Assembly (NCBI GenBank): GCA_964036295.1 | Contig: OZ038472.1 | Location: 6,966,001-7,030,000 of the forward strand | Direction: 5' to 3' | Origin: Plumapathes pennacea | Taxonomy: Eukaryota > Cnidaria > Anthozoa > Antipatharia > Myriopathidae | DNA: 64,000 nucleotides | In this document: piece after piece, positions 55,034-64,000 of the stretch | How positions within the stretch are numbered: position 1 is the stretch's first letter | How the letters are laid out: each line of letters opens with the position of its first letter | Made by a program: the position numbers and the translations under genes | Notes under the pieces: generated by a model | The model's database searches: none | Told to the model about the DNA's origin: nothing | Seen by the model: the letters and a program-made list of their open reading frames with translations, nothing else

Positions 55034-55420
55034 GTAATCACACGAACATTTGTAATTAATCACACGAACATTGGTAATAATACCAACACAAACATTAGTA
55101 ATAACATTAGTAATCACACACACCGTTCTGCAACAGACCTGGTGAAACCCGACAAACATTAATAATCATACAACCACAAACTTTAGTAATCATACGAACA
55201 CGAACATTAGTAATCACACAAACACGACCTTTAGCATCACATGAACATTAGTAATTACACAAACACTGACAATCAAACATTGGTGCACACACAAAACGAA
55301 TGCAAACACGTGTGACTGTGACGCAACAACGGCCAAAAACGATCACGAACACACGCAACGGCACGGATGTAAACACACGAAAGCAATCACACAAGGAAGT
55401 GTCATCACGACACGAACACG
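55034..55420 (+). repeat. Degenerate ACACGAACATTAGTAATC minisatellite
   Basis: At least ten diverged units of (C)ACACGAACATT(A/G)GTAATC, ~18-24 bp each with indels, run from 55034 to about 55420. An inverted, shorter relative lies at 42690-42850. Confidence 0.75.
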
Positions 55421-56620
55421 CACATTGTTATAGTATAATAGATTTTACTAAGTATGTTTATATTGGAGATTCAATAAAGCAAGATTATTCCGAGAAGCTT
55501 TGATGCAATAACACATTTTTTTGTTAAACCGCTCAATGTGATGAACACAATTATACTGAGTTTTGTAGAACCGACCTAGACAAAATAAAGAGAGATAAGG
55601 AAGGGCAAATTTACACCCTATTTAAGAACGCCTAATATTTTTTTAATTCAGTGTTGAAAAGGCGCAGGGTTTGCAAAACTCTAGCAGTGACCATTAGATC
55701 GGTCAAGCACATTCTTTCCCACACCCCCTTATTGCTCCCTTGTTCACTCATTTTCTCGGTATGCATCTGTCTGTCTGTTTGTTTTTTTTCTTTTCCTCTC
55801 ATCTTCTTTTTACAGACAGATGAAAAAGTAATTCGGTAATGTTTTTTAACTATTGGCTGAGAGACAGAGAAAAGGAACAAGGCAGTCAGTAAAAAATAAA
55901 AACTTGCAGACACAAAACGATTGTTTTCTCCGGCTATTTTATTGGTCAGTGGTTCAAAATTATCCATATCGTGACATATTAATAAACATGCCCAATGAAT
56001 GCCGGCCCAGTCTCCCTCAGACTACTCGCTTATCAACTGGTCGGCGCAAGCATAGCACTCAGGAGGCACATATGTTGGCGTCCTACAATTAATAGAAAAT
56101 GCAAAGAAATGAGCGGAATATACTTCTTGTGCTAAAGTTTCATTTGGAAGCCGGAACTGACTACTGGAACTTGAAGCCGCCAACACAAAATAGATTTTAC
56201 AGACTAAGAAGAAATCCTAATATCTCTTTAGAGACCCACCTGTTCAACTTTGAAATAAAAAAGTTAGCATAAAAAGAGAACTGTGTTTTCATTTTTGCAT
56301 TTCACATTAAATAAAGATCTTTGATGAAAAGAACTTAAATAATGAGTTGAAGTTTGAGTTGTTTGGTTCTCCTGGAGCCCAACTGGTTTAGCTGGTGGAA
56401 CCAAATTATTTCTGTTAACTCACGAGCTGATTATGATTCATCAGAAAGCATGCAATAATGGACGAGGTAAAGAGGCCGGAATACACCATGCCCTATTAGT
56501 TGAACAGATACACTAAAGATAGTGAATTCTAACCTGTACTATTTAACAAGTTGCTAAAACAAACTTCTCTCCTCACGAGGTCCCTCTAGTTCTTACTAAG
56601 TTACTAAGCACATACATTAC
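55421..56620. other. Unassigned noncoding DNA, probably intron or 3' flank of the lectin gene
   Basis: I looked on the minus strand for the second half of a C-type lectin domain after the donor at 56619 and did not find it. No other gene recognised. Confidence 0.4.
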
Positions 56621-57227
56621 CTTGGTTTAGTTCCAGCAGTCCACCTGAATTCTTCTTCACTGTCCCTACGCAAACCAATGGCAAAAACCCCAGTGGTCGC
56701 CAAGCTACCAATGAAATCATTTTCTGCCTGGCTGTCAATCTTTACCAACCAAGCGCCTTTTTCATTGCATGTTGAGAATCCTTCATCTATCGTCACTGCT
56801 TCATTCAAGTACTGGTAGCATTTGACAGTGTAGTAGGACCAGCCATCATCGCACACTGAATATTATTGTGCAAGAAAAGGTAACTCTCTCTTAACTCGCT
56901 AGCTCTATCTCGAAATCGGATACAGGAAAACAAGTAAATAACGTTATGTTCCCAAGCTAGCAGTCTTGCAAAGCTGTGTGTTAGTCTGTGATATTTTGAA
57001 TTTAGAATGTTATTTATTGTAATATTCAAGATAACAAAGCTGAACTTTGTTGTGCTGTAGCAAACACTGCAGTTCAGGTCAGAATTTTGTACCAGTGACT
57101 AAAAAATGTGTATCAGTTAGCCGGTCATAGTATTACCTTGAGAAGAAATTCCAGAAAAGCCCACCATAATCATCAACAAAGCAACAGCGTATGTGGGAAA
57201 CCCTATAATTATCCTTAAAGCAGAAAA
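56621..57227 (-). CDS. C-type lectin-like gene, two exons (partial)
   Basis: Exon a (57137-57227) has a CTTACAG acceptor before it and a CAAG/GTAATA donor after. It encodes a hydrophobic segment, YAVALLMIMVGFSGIS, that looks like a signal peptide or membrane anchor. Exon b (56621-56855) has a TTCAG acceptor and CCAAG/GTAATG donor. It encodes the first half of a CTLD: CDDGWSYYTVKCYQYL, a disulphide Cys (STCNEKGAWLVKI), then SQAENDFI and FAIGLRRDSEEEFRW. The exons join in phase (CAA-G/TG). The Ca-binding EPN/WND half is not in view, and no start exon is seen. The only host-type gene here apart from the RecQ-like fragment. Confidence 0.7.
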
Positions 57228-57234
57228 CTGTAAG

Positions 57235-57277
<43 letters not shown>

Positions 57278-57329
57278 AACATCAATGTTCTTGTAATGAA
57301 GAAAGATAAAAAAAAAAAAAAAAAAAAAA
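57235..57329 (+). repeat. Two long A tracts in the lectin gene intron
   Basis: A41 at 57235-57275 and A22 at 57308-57329. On the minus (gene) strand these are T tracts immediately upstream of the acceptor at 57228, so the first may serve as an extreme polypyrimidine tract. Confidence 0.8.
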
Positions 57330-57398
57330 GATTTAGTAGTAATAGTAGTAGTAGTAAAAGAAGGGGGAGGTGGTGGGGGACAAAAAGGAGCCCTGCAG

Positions 57399-57624
57399 AC
57401 TCAAAAATAATCGGTAACAGTATTCCTGGATTGGTCAAACAGTAAATATATTTCTTACTTGGGTGAAGATAGGCGTCACAAGAGCAGAAGGGATTAAAAG
57501 AAATCATTATAATCACTATTTCCACACGAATGTGATCGGCTTGAATTGCGGTCTTTCTCAGCGATGTCTCTCAAATGTGAAAAACTTTAGTGGCAGAAGT
57601 CACAATATGCTTCAAACCCCTTTT
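57399..57624 (+). repeat. Dispersed repeat copy interrupted by Helitron B
   Basis: Matches 1488-1700 and then 2252-2287. The match stops at the Helitron B palindrome, giving an empty-site comparison (CCCTCTTTATTTTT at 2280) that places the insertion between two T residues. Confidence 0.7.
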
Positions 57625-58113
57625 TATGCTGGGCCTAAGGGCCCAGCATATTATTGTTTTCACCCAAAAGCCACGGCGTAGGTAACCCTGCAATTGGCAA
57701 AAGAAACCCCCCCTCTAGGATTTTAAAGTTTGATTGACGGAATAAGCATAAAGCTGTAATTTGATTGGCTTATGGTCACGTGAAAAAAGGGTGGCGTCGG
57801 AGCGCAACAAGTGAAAATTAGTTTGTAGGGCATAAAGCGCTGGCGTGAAATTGAAGAAAGGTGAGTGAATGCTTTTTAAGTTGAATGTTTTTGATTAAAT
57901 GACAAGCTTTTGTGAGATTTAAGGTTTGGAGGGGGGCTTTAGCCATTTTATCTGTGGCGCGCACATTATTTTATGGACAACAGTAACGACATTCACCCGC
58001 CTAACTTCAATAGCTAATGACGCACTTACAAATTCACTCGCTTGAAAAGTAAGTCGTCTACCGCTATTCAGGCCTGATTCAGTCTGGCTTATCTTTGTAT
58101 TATGCACGATAAG

Positions 58114-58881
58114 CATCGCCAGAAATTCCGGACATTTTGCGTCCACGATTGCTTCCGGTCTTTCCCAGCGGCGTGCGGTATGAGCATGCGCCATTCACAC
58201 ATTCAACATTGCTACGTACTTTGCCTCAGTGGGGTGGGGGAGGGATGGGTTTCTCCGATTCAAAAAGAGACTGCTACGTTTAGGAGACGTGCCGCTGAAC
58301 GACCTAGTTGAAATTAGCTTTCGTTTGGTGCAATTTTCATGCGATTTGGAGCTTCCCAGCCCAAAATATCAACATCCGAAGTCAGCGTATTTCACGGGAG
58401 GTATTCGCCATGGCTGGCTGTGAACTACAAATTCAAGCACAAAAAGTACACATCGAATTTGCTCCAGGGGACTGACTGAGGCTTCACAGGAGATGTTCAA
58501 TCCTTCGACAATCAGGTACGGGGTAGACATTTTGCGTTGTACCCAAGGTTCTTGTATTAAATGCAGCTTAAAAAGTGACAGTAGCCGGTTTTGAGCGTAT
58601 TCTGCTATCAATCCCTTCTTACGTCGGCCGAAATTTTAAATTCAAAAAAGTACACATCGAATTTTACCGGAGATAAATATGTTTTGTACTGTTGTGTTTA
58701 GGAAGCTTTCCTCTTCCGAATGCTGCCCAGACATTTTTACGAACGTGCTTCAGTTAAGCGAAAAGCGCAATTTATTATCAGATCCCATACATTTCTTTGT
58801 TATTTCTTGAGCAGCTGTCAGCGTGAAACCTGATGCCTCTTCCGAGATGGCGCAACCGGATGTCTGAAATTTCTGGCGATG
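58114..58881. mobile_element. 768-bp TIR element in the Helitron B 5' region
   Basis: Ends are inverted: CATCGCCAGAAATT at the left, and AATTTCTGGCGATG at the right, with partial further pairing (ACAT...CGG). Helitron A has no such insert (empty site at ~38611). Eleven extra bases lie to the left of the TIR and I found no clean target duplication. No transposase is encoded. Confidence 0.65.
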
Positions 58882-60665
58882 GGTTATTTTTGGCCATTCG
58901 TTTAATATATTTTGCTTATGTTTTTAACCTGAACTGGGACCAGCGTAAACTTGACAAAACGGCCTAGATATTTTTAGCTTAAATATCTATTTGGCTATAT
59001 GCACAATTAATTCAGAAACGTTTCTTTTAGGTACAATCGCTATTGCTCTCTGTTAGAGGACTTAAAGGTAAGCGATTAATTTTTCAAGCCAATGAATAAG
59101 GCATGCCTTTCGCCGTGGTAATTGTACTTATAGTGTACTTAGCCTAGGAAACAGAAAAAAAGCAGTCAGGTGGTATCTTGTTGTTACTTTTTTGTCTGTT
59201 GCTGACTCCATACTGTTTGAAATCATGTTCGAATTTTCAAATTTCGAATGTTCAAATTTTAGTTGCGTGCTTTAATATAGATCCAAATTACGTGCGTAGG
59301 GCCGCTATACATTTTTCGTTTTCGTGATGTAAATTTCATGCTTTTTATGAGCCGTTCACAATTTTTGCATCAAAAATTGTACCGATGAAATTAAATAAGG
59401 ACGGGTAGCACTAAACAGTATAAAAAAGGGACACTTCGCGAATGGCTGTTCACACACAGAATTCGCAGTTCGCGCTTTTTATCTCATCGACAAGCGAATT
59501 CAATGTTAGCGTTCCGTCCGCAAAATGCTTTGTGCAGTAGAAATAGAAAAACAACTTCAGTAGGTGGCCGCGAGTTGATTACAAAAACTGTGCGCATAAT
59601 TGTAGCGGTGAAAGGAATTTATACCTTGGATTGAGCGCGGGATGACGTAGTTTATGAAAACACGCCAAGAAGTTGTGGACTACAGGGTAAATAGAAGCAA
59701 AAAATAGATACACATAACTTAATTAACAAAAACTTCAAGCACAGCTTTTACAAACGTCATTTACTAGAACGCACGATGCAATAATAGAACCCAGGAGAGT
59801 GTTTTACAGATTTTCATATCCACATGCAGCGCGGGGCGAAATCGATAAATAATGCCTCTTGTTCAACTTGCGAAACACAACGGAATTGTCGCGCAAATCG
59901 ATGCAGTTGTTTTTTCGATCTTCTGAAGGAGTCAGCGCTCAAAAACCTTTGAAATTCGAACCCTGAGAAAGGAGCGCACTTATACCAGCCCGTGTTTTTA
60001 CGAAAAACGTTTGCCTCGTCGAAAGCATAAAGTTTACTGCAACAAACATACCAAGCACGTGACGATATTCGTTATAAAAACCTCGGTAATTGCTCTTCAG
60101 AAGAATACCGTAGCAAAATGTTGCACCGCTATGTCTATGTGCTTCGATTGCTTTGTGTAAATACAGCATAGAATAACAACTACCTTGGATAACTTGCGTA
60201 AAAACGTCTTTTTTAGTTCTGCTGCTGTACACAGAAGTTTTCCTCGATTAGTTTGTACATTTCACTCACCAAATGGCTTATCTTGAAAGTTTTTATTGCT
60301 AGATTAACAGCCAATCAAATCACGTCTTGTATTAATTTAAACAATGTGAAGTATTTGACAGTAATAATTAACCGAGGTCTCAGACACTTATTTGCCTGGA
60401 GTGTTATCTACCCGATATTGATTTATTAGTGCTGTCAATTTGAGCTCAGAATATAGATTCTCCTAACACTTGAGAATGAAATGTATAAGTGATGGAATGA
60501 GAATTGCTACTTGTACTTAAATTAGATTTTATCTCGTGTTATCAATTTCAAATTCTCCATAAATATAAACTAATATAGCTTCAAGAAACTGAGAAGATTA
60601 AAGTTAATAAAGCTAATGAAGTTATATATTTTCTTTGACAGGAGTTTTGCAGCTGTCAATGTACA

Positions 60666-61599
60666 ATGGCAGACAAAAACAGGCAAAAATATTTTAAAAA
60701 TTGCCATTCCAGATTACAAAACAAATTGCACCTCAGACTTCACCAATTAAGAGCGGTTGCTTTGCAAGAATGGCAAGCTATTGAAAACAAGAACTATGTA
60801 ATTCCAGACTATACATCAAACTTACACAGGTCACGCAACTATATGTGTAATGTCGACCATGTATCACAAAGAATTTTTCCCCTTGATGCTCCTCGTGGTT
60901 ATGTTCCCCAAAATGTTGTGAGTGATGGTAACTGCTGTTTTAGATATTTTAGCATACTTGCATTTGGAACAGAAAACTATCACTTAGAGCTAAGAGTACG
61001 GAGTTTTTTAGAACTAATACTTTTTACTGAGTATTATCTTAATGAATACAACATTTGCCAAGTTCATGACCCATCCATTATCTTATACATAGCACACTAC
61101 TCATGTGGAGAACAATTATCATATTTGGACATGACTGATAAGACAAATTGCCAGCAGGTATTACTACGATGTGCTTCGAGTCTCTCGCAAACCATTCTTG
61201 GGTTGGTGTTTGGCATATTTGTGCTCTTTCATCTGTATTACAAACAAAGGTATTAAGCATTTATCCAGATGAAAAAGTTGGCATACATTGAAATTCAATG
61301 GTACGACATGTCTTGAACAGAGCTATTTCCCAAGAGTAAATGAATTTAATCATAATCAACTGCATATCATGTGGACAAGATGTGATGGCCAGGTTCCTCG
61401 CCGTTGGCAACCAAATCATTTTGTTCCGTGCCTGCCTGAAGAGACATATTTTAGTCAAGATACACCTCCTGTGATTACATTTGTTGATGATAATTCAACT
61501 TTCATCACTGAGTTTAATAAAAAAAGTGTTAAAGTACCACAAAGCAATGATGTTAATCAAAAAATCGAAGCACATCTTAAAAAGACAGTTGAAAAATAA
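60666..61599 (+). pseudogene. Helitron B OTU peptidase, frameshifted
   Basis: Starts MADKNRQ like Helitron A. It retains SDGNCCFRYFSILAFG (catalytic Asp/Cys) in the first frame (60666-61260). The frame shifts near 61175, so the C-terminal half, with the catalytic His in QPNHFVPCL, is read in another phase (61288-61599). A further small shift precedes the Lys-rich tail. The peptidase should be inactive. Confidence 0.82.
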
Positions 61600-62597
61600 G
61601 AAACGAAGAGAAAAGGCACACGAAAAACGAAAACATGAATCAAATGAAGCAAAAGAAGCTCGGTTATCAAAGAGAAAAAAACCTTGCCAAACCCATACAG
61701 ATACATCTGGTGGAAAAGAGCTAAATAACAAAACTACATGTTCTTCAGTCAAAAAAAAATTCAAAGCCTTCTTCAACAATGTCAATGTGTCAAAACTTAA
61801 TTATTGTGCATGCTGTCATTGCATTGTATCTGCAGAGAATATGAGGCACTTTAATTTGAACGAAAGTGATGCTTCTAAGTATACCCTGCAGAATGTTTGT
61901 TCAACATGCCATAAAAAAACTACAAAATAGAAAGGCTATTGCAAAAAGTAACCATAACAATATGGCTGCTGGTGAAGCACCAGCATGTTTAACTAAACTA
62001 AACTTTCTGGAGAAAAGATTTATTTGTTGTATCCACCCATTTTTGACCATCATCAGTCTTCCAGCAGGTGGACAATATGGTGAAAAGGGTATGGTAATGA
62101 ACTTTCCAGTTGATGTTCAACAACTGTATGGACAACTACCAAACACAGCAAGTGATAACATCATTGTACTGCCATTTTCACATTCAAGCAACCCTATGGA
62201 AATATCAATTGATAATGTGGTTAACAAAACAAAAATCGAAAGAGCATTGCAGTGGTTAAAATTGAACAATCCACTCTACAGTGACATAAAGGTAATCCCT
62301 CAAGTTAGCCAGTCTGACGAAAATACAGTTTCCACGAGTTTAGATATTGATACTGAGATATCTTTTGTGCCAAAAGACTATGTATTACCAGACAAAAATG
62401 TAGAACAAATACTACAAAATCAAAAAACTCCTACTGTTCAATTACCAAAAGCAACTTCTAAACCTGTAAACATATTCAACCATGAAAAAACTGAAGAACA
62501 CTCTTTCCCATGGCTTTATCCATATGGAAAAAATGGCTTAAAAACAGAAAGACCTATAAAACTTACGGAACAAACTTACTTTAAAGCCGGCTTTTGA
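61600..62597 (+). pseudogene. Helitron B basic tail, zinc region and Rep N-terminus
   Basis: Contains KRREKAHEKRKHESNEAKEA, then VSKLNYCACCHCIVSAENMR and VCSTCHKK (zinc region; one frameshift near 61915). It continues as ALQWLKLNNPLYSDIK, then EEHSFPWLYPYGKNG and LTEQTYFKA. Where Helitron A carries the foldback element, Gypsy and a solo LTR, this copy is continuous, so it shows the original order. Confidence 0.8.
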
Positions 62598-63488
62598 ATG
62601 AAAATCCTATTGGCGAAAAGACATAAGTTATCTTTTTTGGGCAGTAAATGTCTTTGAACAACACAAGCTCCAAAGTCAAATATCCATAGCATTAAGATTG
62701 TCTTTTCCACCACTTGATAAGTCTCCAAACCATCATGATGACAATGTTACAGCATCAAACTTTCAAAGTGGTAAAGAGAACCTTTCATTAACGACAGTTC
62801 ATTTTCCTACATGAAACAGATACGAGGCACAAGTGCCTACTGGAAAAATATTCTATTTGATCTTTTTGCAAAGTTCAGAACTCTTGGCCCACCTACATGG
62901 TTTGTAATACTTAGTGCAAATGACTGTCACTGGGAAGATCTTCTTGAATTCTTGAAATTAGATAACACAGGAAATGTAAAGACCTCTGCATCAAACGATG
63001 ACTTTGTAAGATCAAACCCAGTAATGACAGCACATCACTTTGTTAAACAATGGAAAGCATTTTTCAGATATGTTCTAAAAGGTAAATCAAAACCACTTGG
63101 TGAAATTACAGACTATTTCACTAGAGTAGAGTTTCAGGCCAGAGGTAGTGGGAATGCATATTTTTCTGTGGATAAAACAAGCTCCTAATATAGCACAAGC
63201 TGAAGGAAGAAGAAAACTACCAGAATTCATTGACAAGTATGTATGTACTAAAATACCAGACAATTACAATGAACTGAAAAACCTTGTGGAACAACTTCAA
63301 ATACACAGACACACCACAACCTGCAAGAAAGGACCAAAATTGTGTAGATTCAATTATCCAAGAAAACCTTGTTCAGAAACTCGCATCAAACCAAACATTG
63401 ATTCCCTATCTTCCCTACCTGCAAATTTCTATGAAACGAAAAGAAGTGTTAATGCTACTTGTGTCAATGCTTGTAATCCAACTGTGTT
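62598..63488 (+). pseudogene. Helitron B Rep, HUH region with shared lesion
   Basis: Encodes GTSAYWKNILFDLF, GPPTWFVILSANDCHWEDLL, VKQWKAFFRYVLKGKSKPLG and RVEFQARGSG. It then has the same GTGGGAATGCAT lesion as Helitron A (63148-63160), a frame change and TTCKKGPKLCRF. Coding identity ends at GTGTTAAAGG (63488), where the CTAGTTG element begins. It lacks the TGA present in A at 28362-28364. Confidence 0.8.
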
Positions 63489-63843
63489 AAAGGAGAGAAG
63501 TTAACGTGCTAGTTGCTAGTTGCTAGTTGCGATTTGCTAGTTGCTATTTGCTAGTTGCGATTTGCTAGTTGCTAGTTGCAATTTGCTAGTTGCTAGTTGC
63601 GATTTGCTAGTTGCAATTTGCTAGTTGCTAGTTGCGATTTGCTAGTTGCTAGTTGCTAGTTGCTAGTTGCTAGTTGCGATTTGCTAGTTGCTAGTTGCAG
63701 TTTGCTAGTTGCTAGTTGCGATTTGCTAGTTGCTAGTTGCAATTTGCTAGTTGCTAGTTGCTAGTTGCGATTTGCTAGTTGCTAGTTGCAATTTGCTAGT
63801 TGCTAGTTGCTAGTTGCGATTTGCTAGTTGCTTGTTGCGATTT
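63489..63843 (+). repeat. CTAGTTG satellite-arm element inserted in Helitron B
   Basis: Begins AGAGAAGTTAACGTG, identical to the minus-strand end of the element at 33644-34411, then ~340 bp of GCTAGTT 7-bp units in a ~22-29-bp higher-order pattern (CTAGTTGCTAGTTGCGATTTG). The array here is longer than either arm of the Helitron A copy. The other end is outside the window or not recognised. Confidence 0.82.
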
Positions 63844-64000
63844 AACTAAGATGATACAGCGCTCAAAAGCTCACAAAATGGAAATTATTTATGACGTCAC
63901 GATGTATTTGAACAATGGCTACCATGGAGACGTACGAAAAGCAAATATGACTTTCAGTTCTTAGTAATCAAATACTAGAAATACGATAATCGCAGATACC
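63844..64000. other. Window end; carries an inverted copy of a recurring 20-bp motif
   Basis: The last 30 bp contain the reverse complement of GCGATTATCGTATTTCTAGT (63974-63993), also present at 39448-39467, 42453-42472 and (one mismatch) 53413-53432. Nothing else recognised. Confidence 0.6.

Larger units (their letters stand above)
57625..63488 (+). mobile_element. Helitron B, 5' part (same family as Helitron A)
   Basis: Begins with the same terminal palindrome TATGCTGGGCC... as Helitron A. It carries the same 5' region, OTU, zinc region and Rep, in plus orientation, then is interrupted at 63489 by the CTAGTTG-repeat element. The rest of Rep, helicase and RPA are not in the window. Flanks differ from those of Helitron A, so it is a separate transposition, not a locus duplication. 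It lacks the Gypsy and solo LTR insertions of A and so provides empty sites for them. Confidence 0.85.

Noticed and set aside
57625..60665. Helitron A and B as one large inverted segmental duplication
   Set aside because: The sequences outside the terminal palindromes are unrelated (the 740-bp repeat for A; the 1488/2252-type repeat for B), so the copies are separate insertions.
1..64000. tRNA or rRNA genes
   Set aside because: I did not recognise a complete tRNA cloverleaf or rRNA segment by eye; a covariance-model scan would be decisive.

Overview
This window looks like metazoan nuclear DNA, most likely from a cnidarian such as a coral or sea anemone. The reasons are AT-rich DNA, spliced gene fragments, a C-type lectin exon, and a dense nest of eukaryotic transposons (Helitron/Helentron with animal-type accessory domains, Gypsy, an L1/Tx1-like LINE, foldback elements). 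The species cannot be named from the sequence. Almost all recognisable coding sequence belongs to mobile elements; the only host-like genes are fragments (C-type lectin, RecQ-like helicase).

Region 1 (1-6100): noncoding repeats, with a ~182-bp tandem array (2400-3040) and a ~1.48-kb tandem duplication (3000-5940). Region 2 (6143-15707): Helentron 1, on the plus strand. Its order is a membrane-protein reading frame, a basic tail, a viral-type 2A motif (DIEKNPGP), a herpesvirus-tegument-like C76 cysteine peptidase, a basic 19-residue repeat region, a zinc-ribbon (DUF6570-like) region, an HUH Rep domain, a PIF1-like helicase and a C-terminal AP-type endonuclease. It is broken by frameshifts and stops. 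It is also interrupted by a 1225-bp foldback element (8568-9792) with 9-bp target duplications that carries a RecQ-like helicase fragment on both arms.

Region 3 (15708-19764): noncoding sequence with several hairpins. Region 4 (19765-39075): Helitron A, minus strand, carrying an OTU peptidase, a zinc region, Rep, helicase and, downstream, an RPA-like ssDNA-binding protein. Its ends are defined by comparing the split target repeat (19430-19764 plus 39076-39467) with an unsplit copy of that repeat at 41725-42472. Insertion was between two T residues, and both ends carry hairpins. Helitron A is itself split by a 911-bp solo LTR, a 4403-bp Gypsy element, a foldback element with satellite-like arms and a 1146-bp solo LTR, plus a short TIR element.

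Region 5 (39076-47588): repeats and unassigned DNA. Region 6 (47589-52800): a degenerate L1/Tx1-like LINE, minus strand. Region 7 (52800-57624): an unrecognised acidic-tail reading frame, a minisatellite, and two exons of a C-type lectin gene. Region 8 (57625-64000): Helitron B, a plus-strand 5' part of the same family as Helitron A, cut by a TIR element and then by a second CTAGTTG-repeat element that runs toward the window end.

The coherent story is two Helitron-superfamily lineages. Each couples a rolling-circle Rep/helicase to a different deubiquitinase-like cysteine peptidase. One adds a 2A recoding signal and an endonuclease, the other an RPA. Later insertions give a relative order of events.
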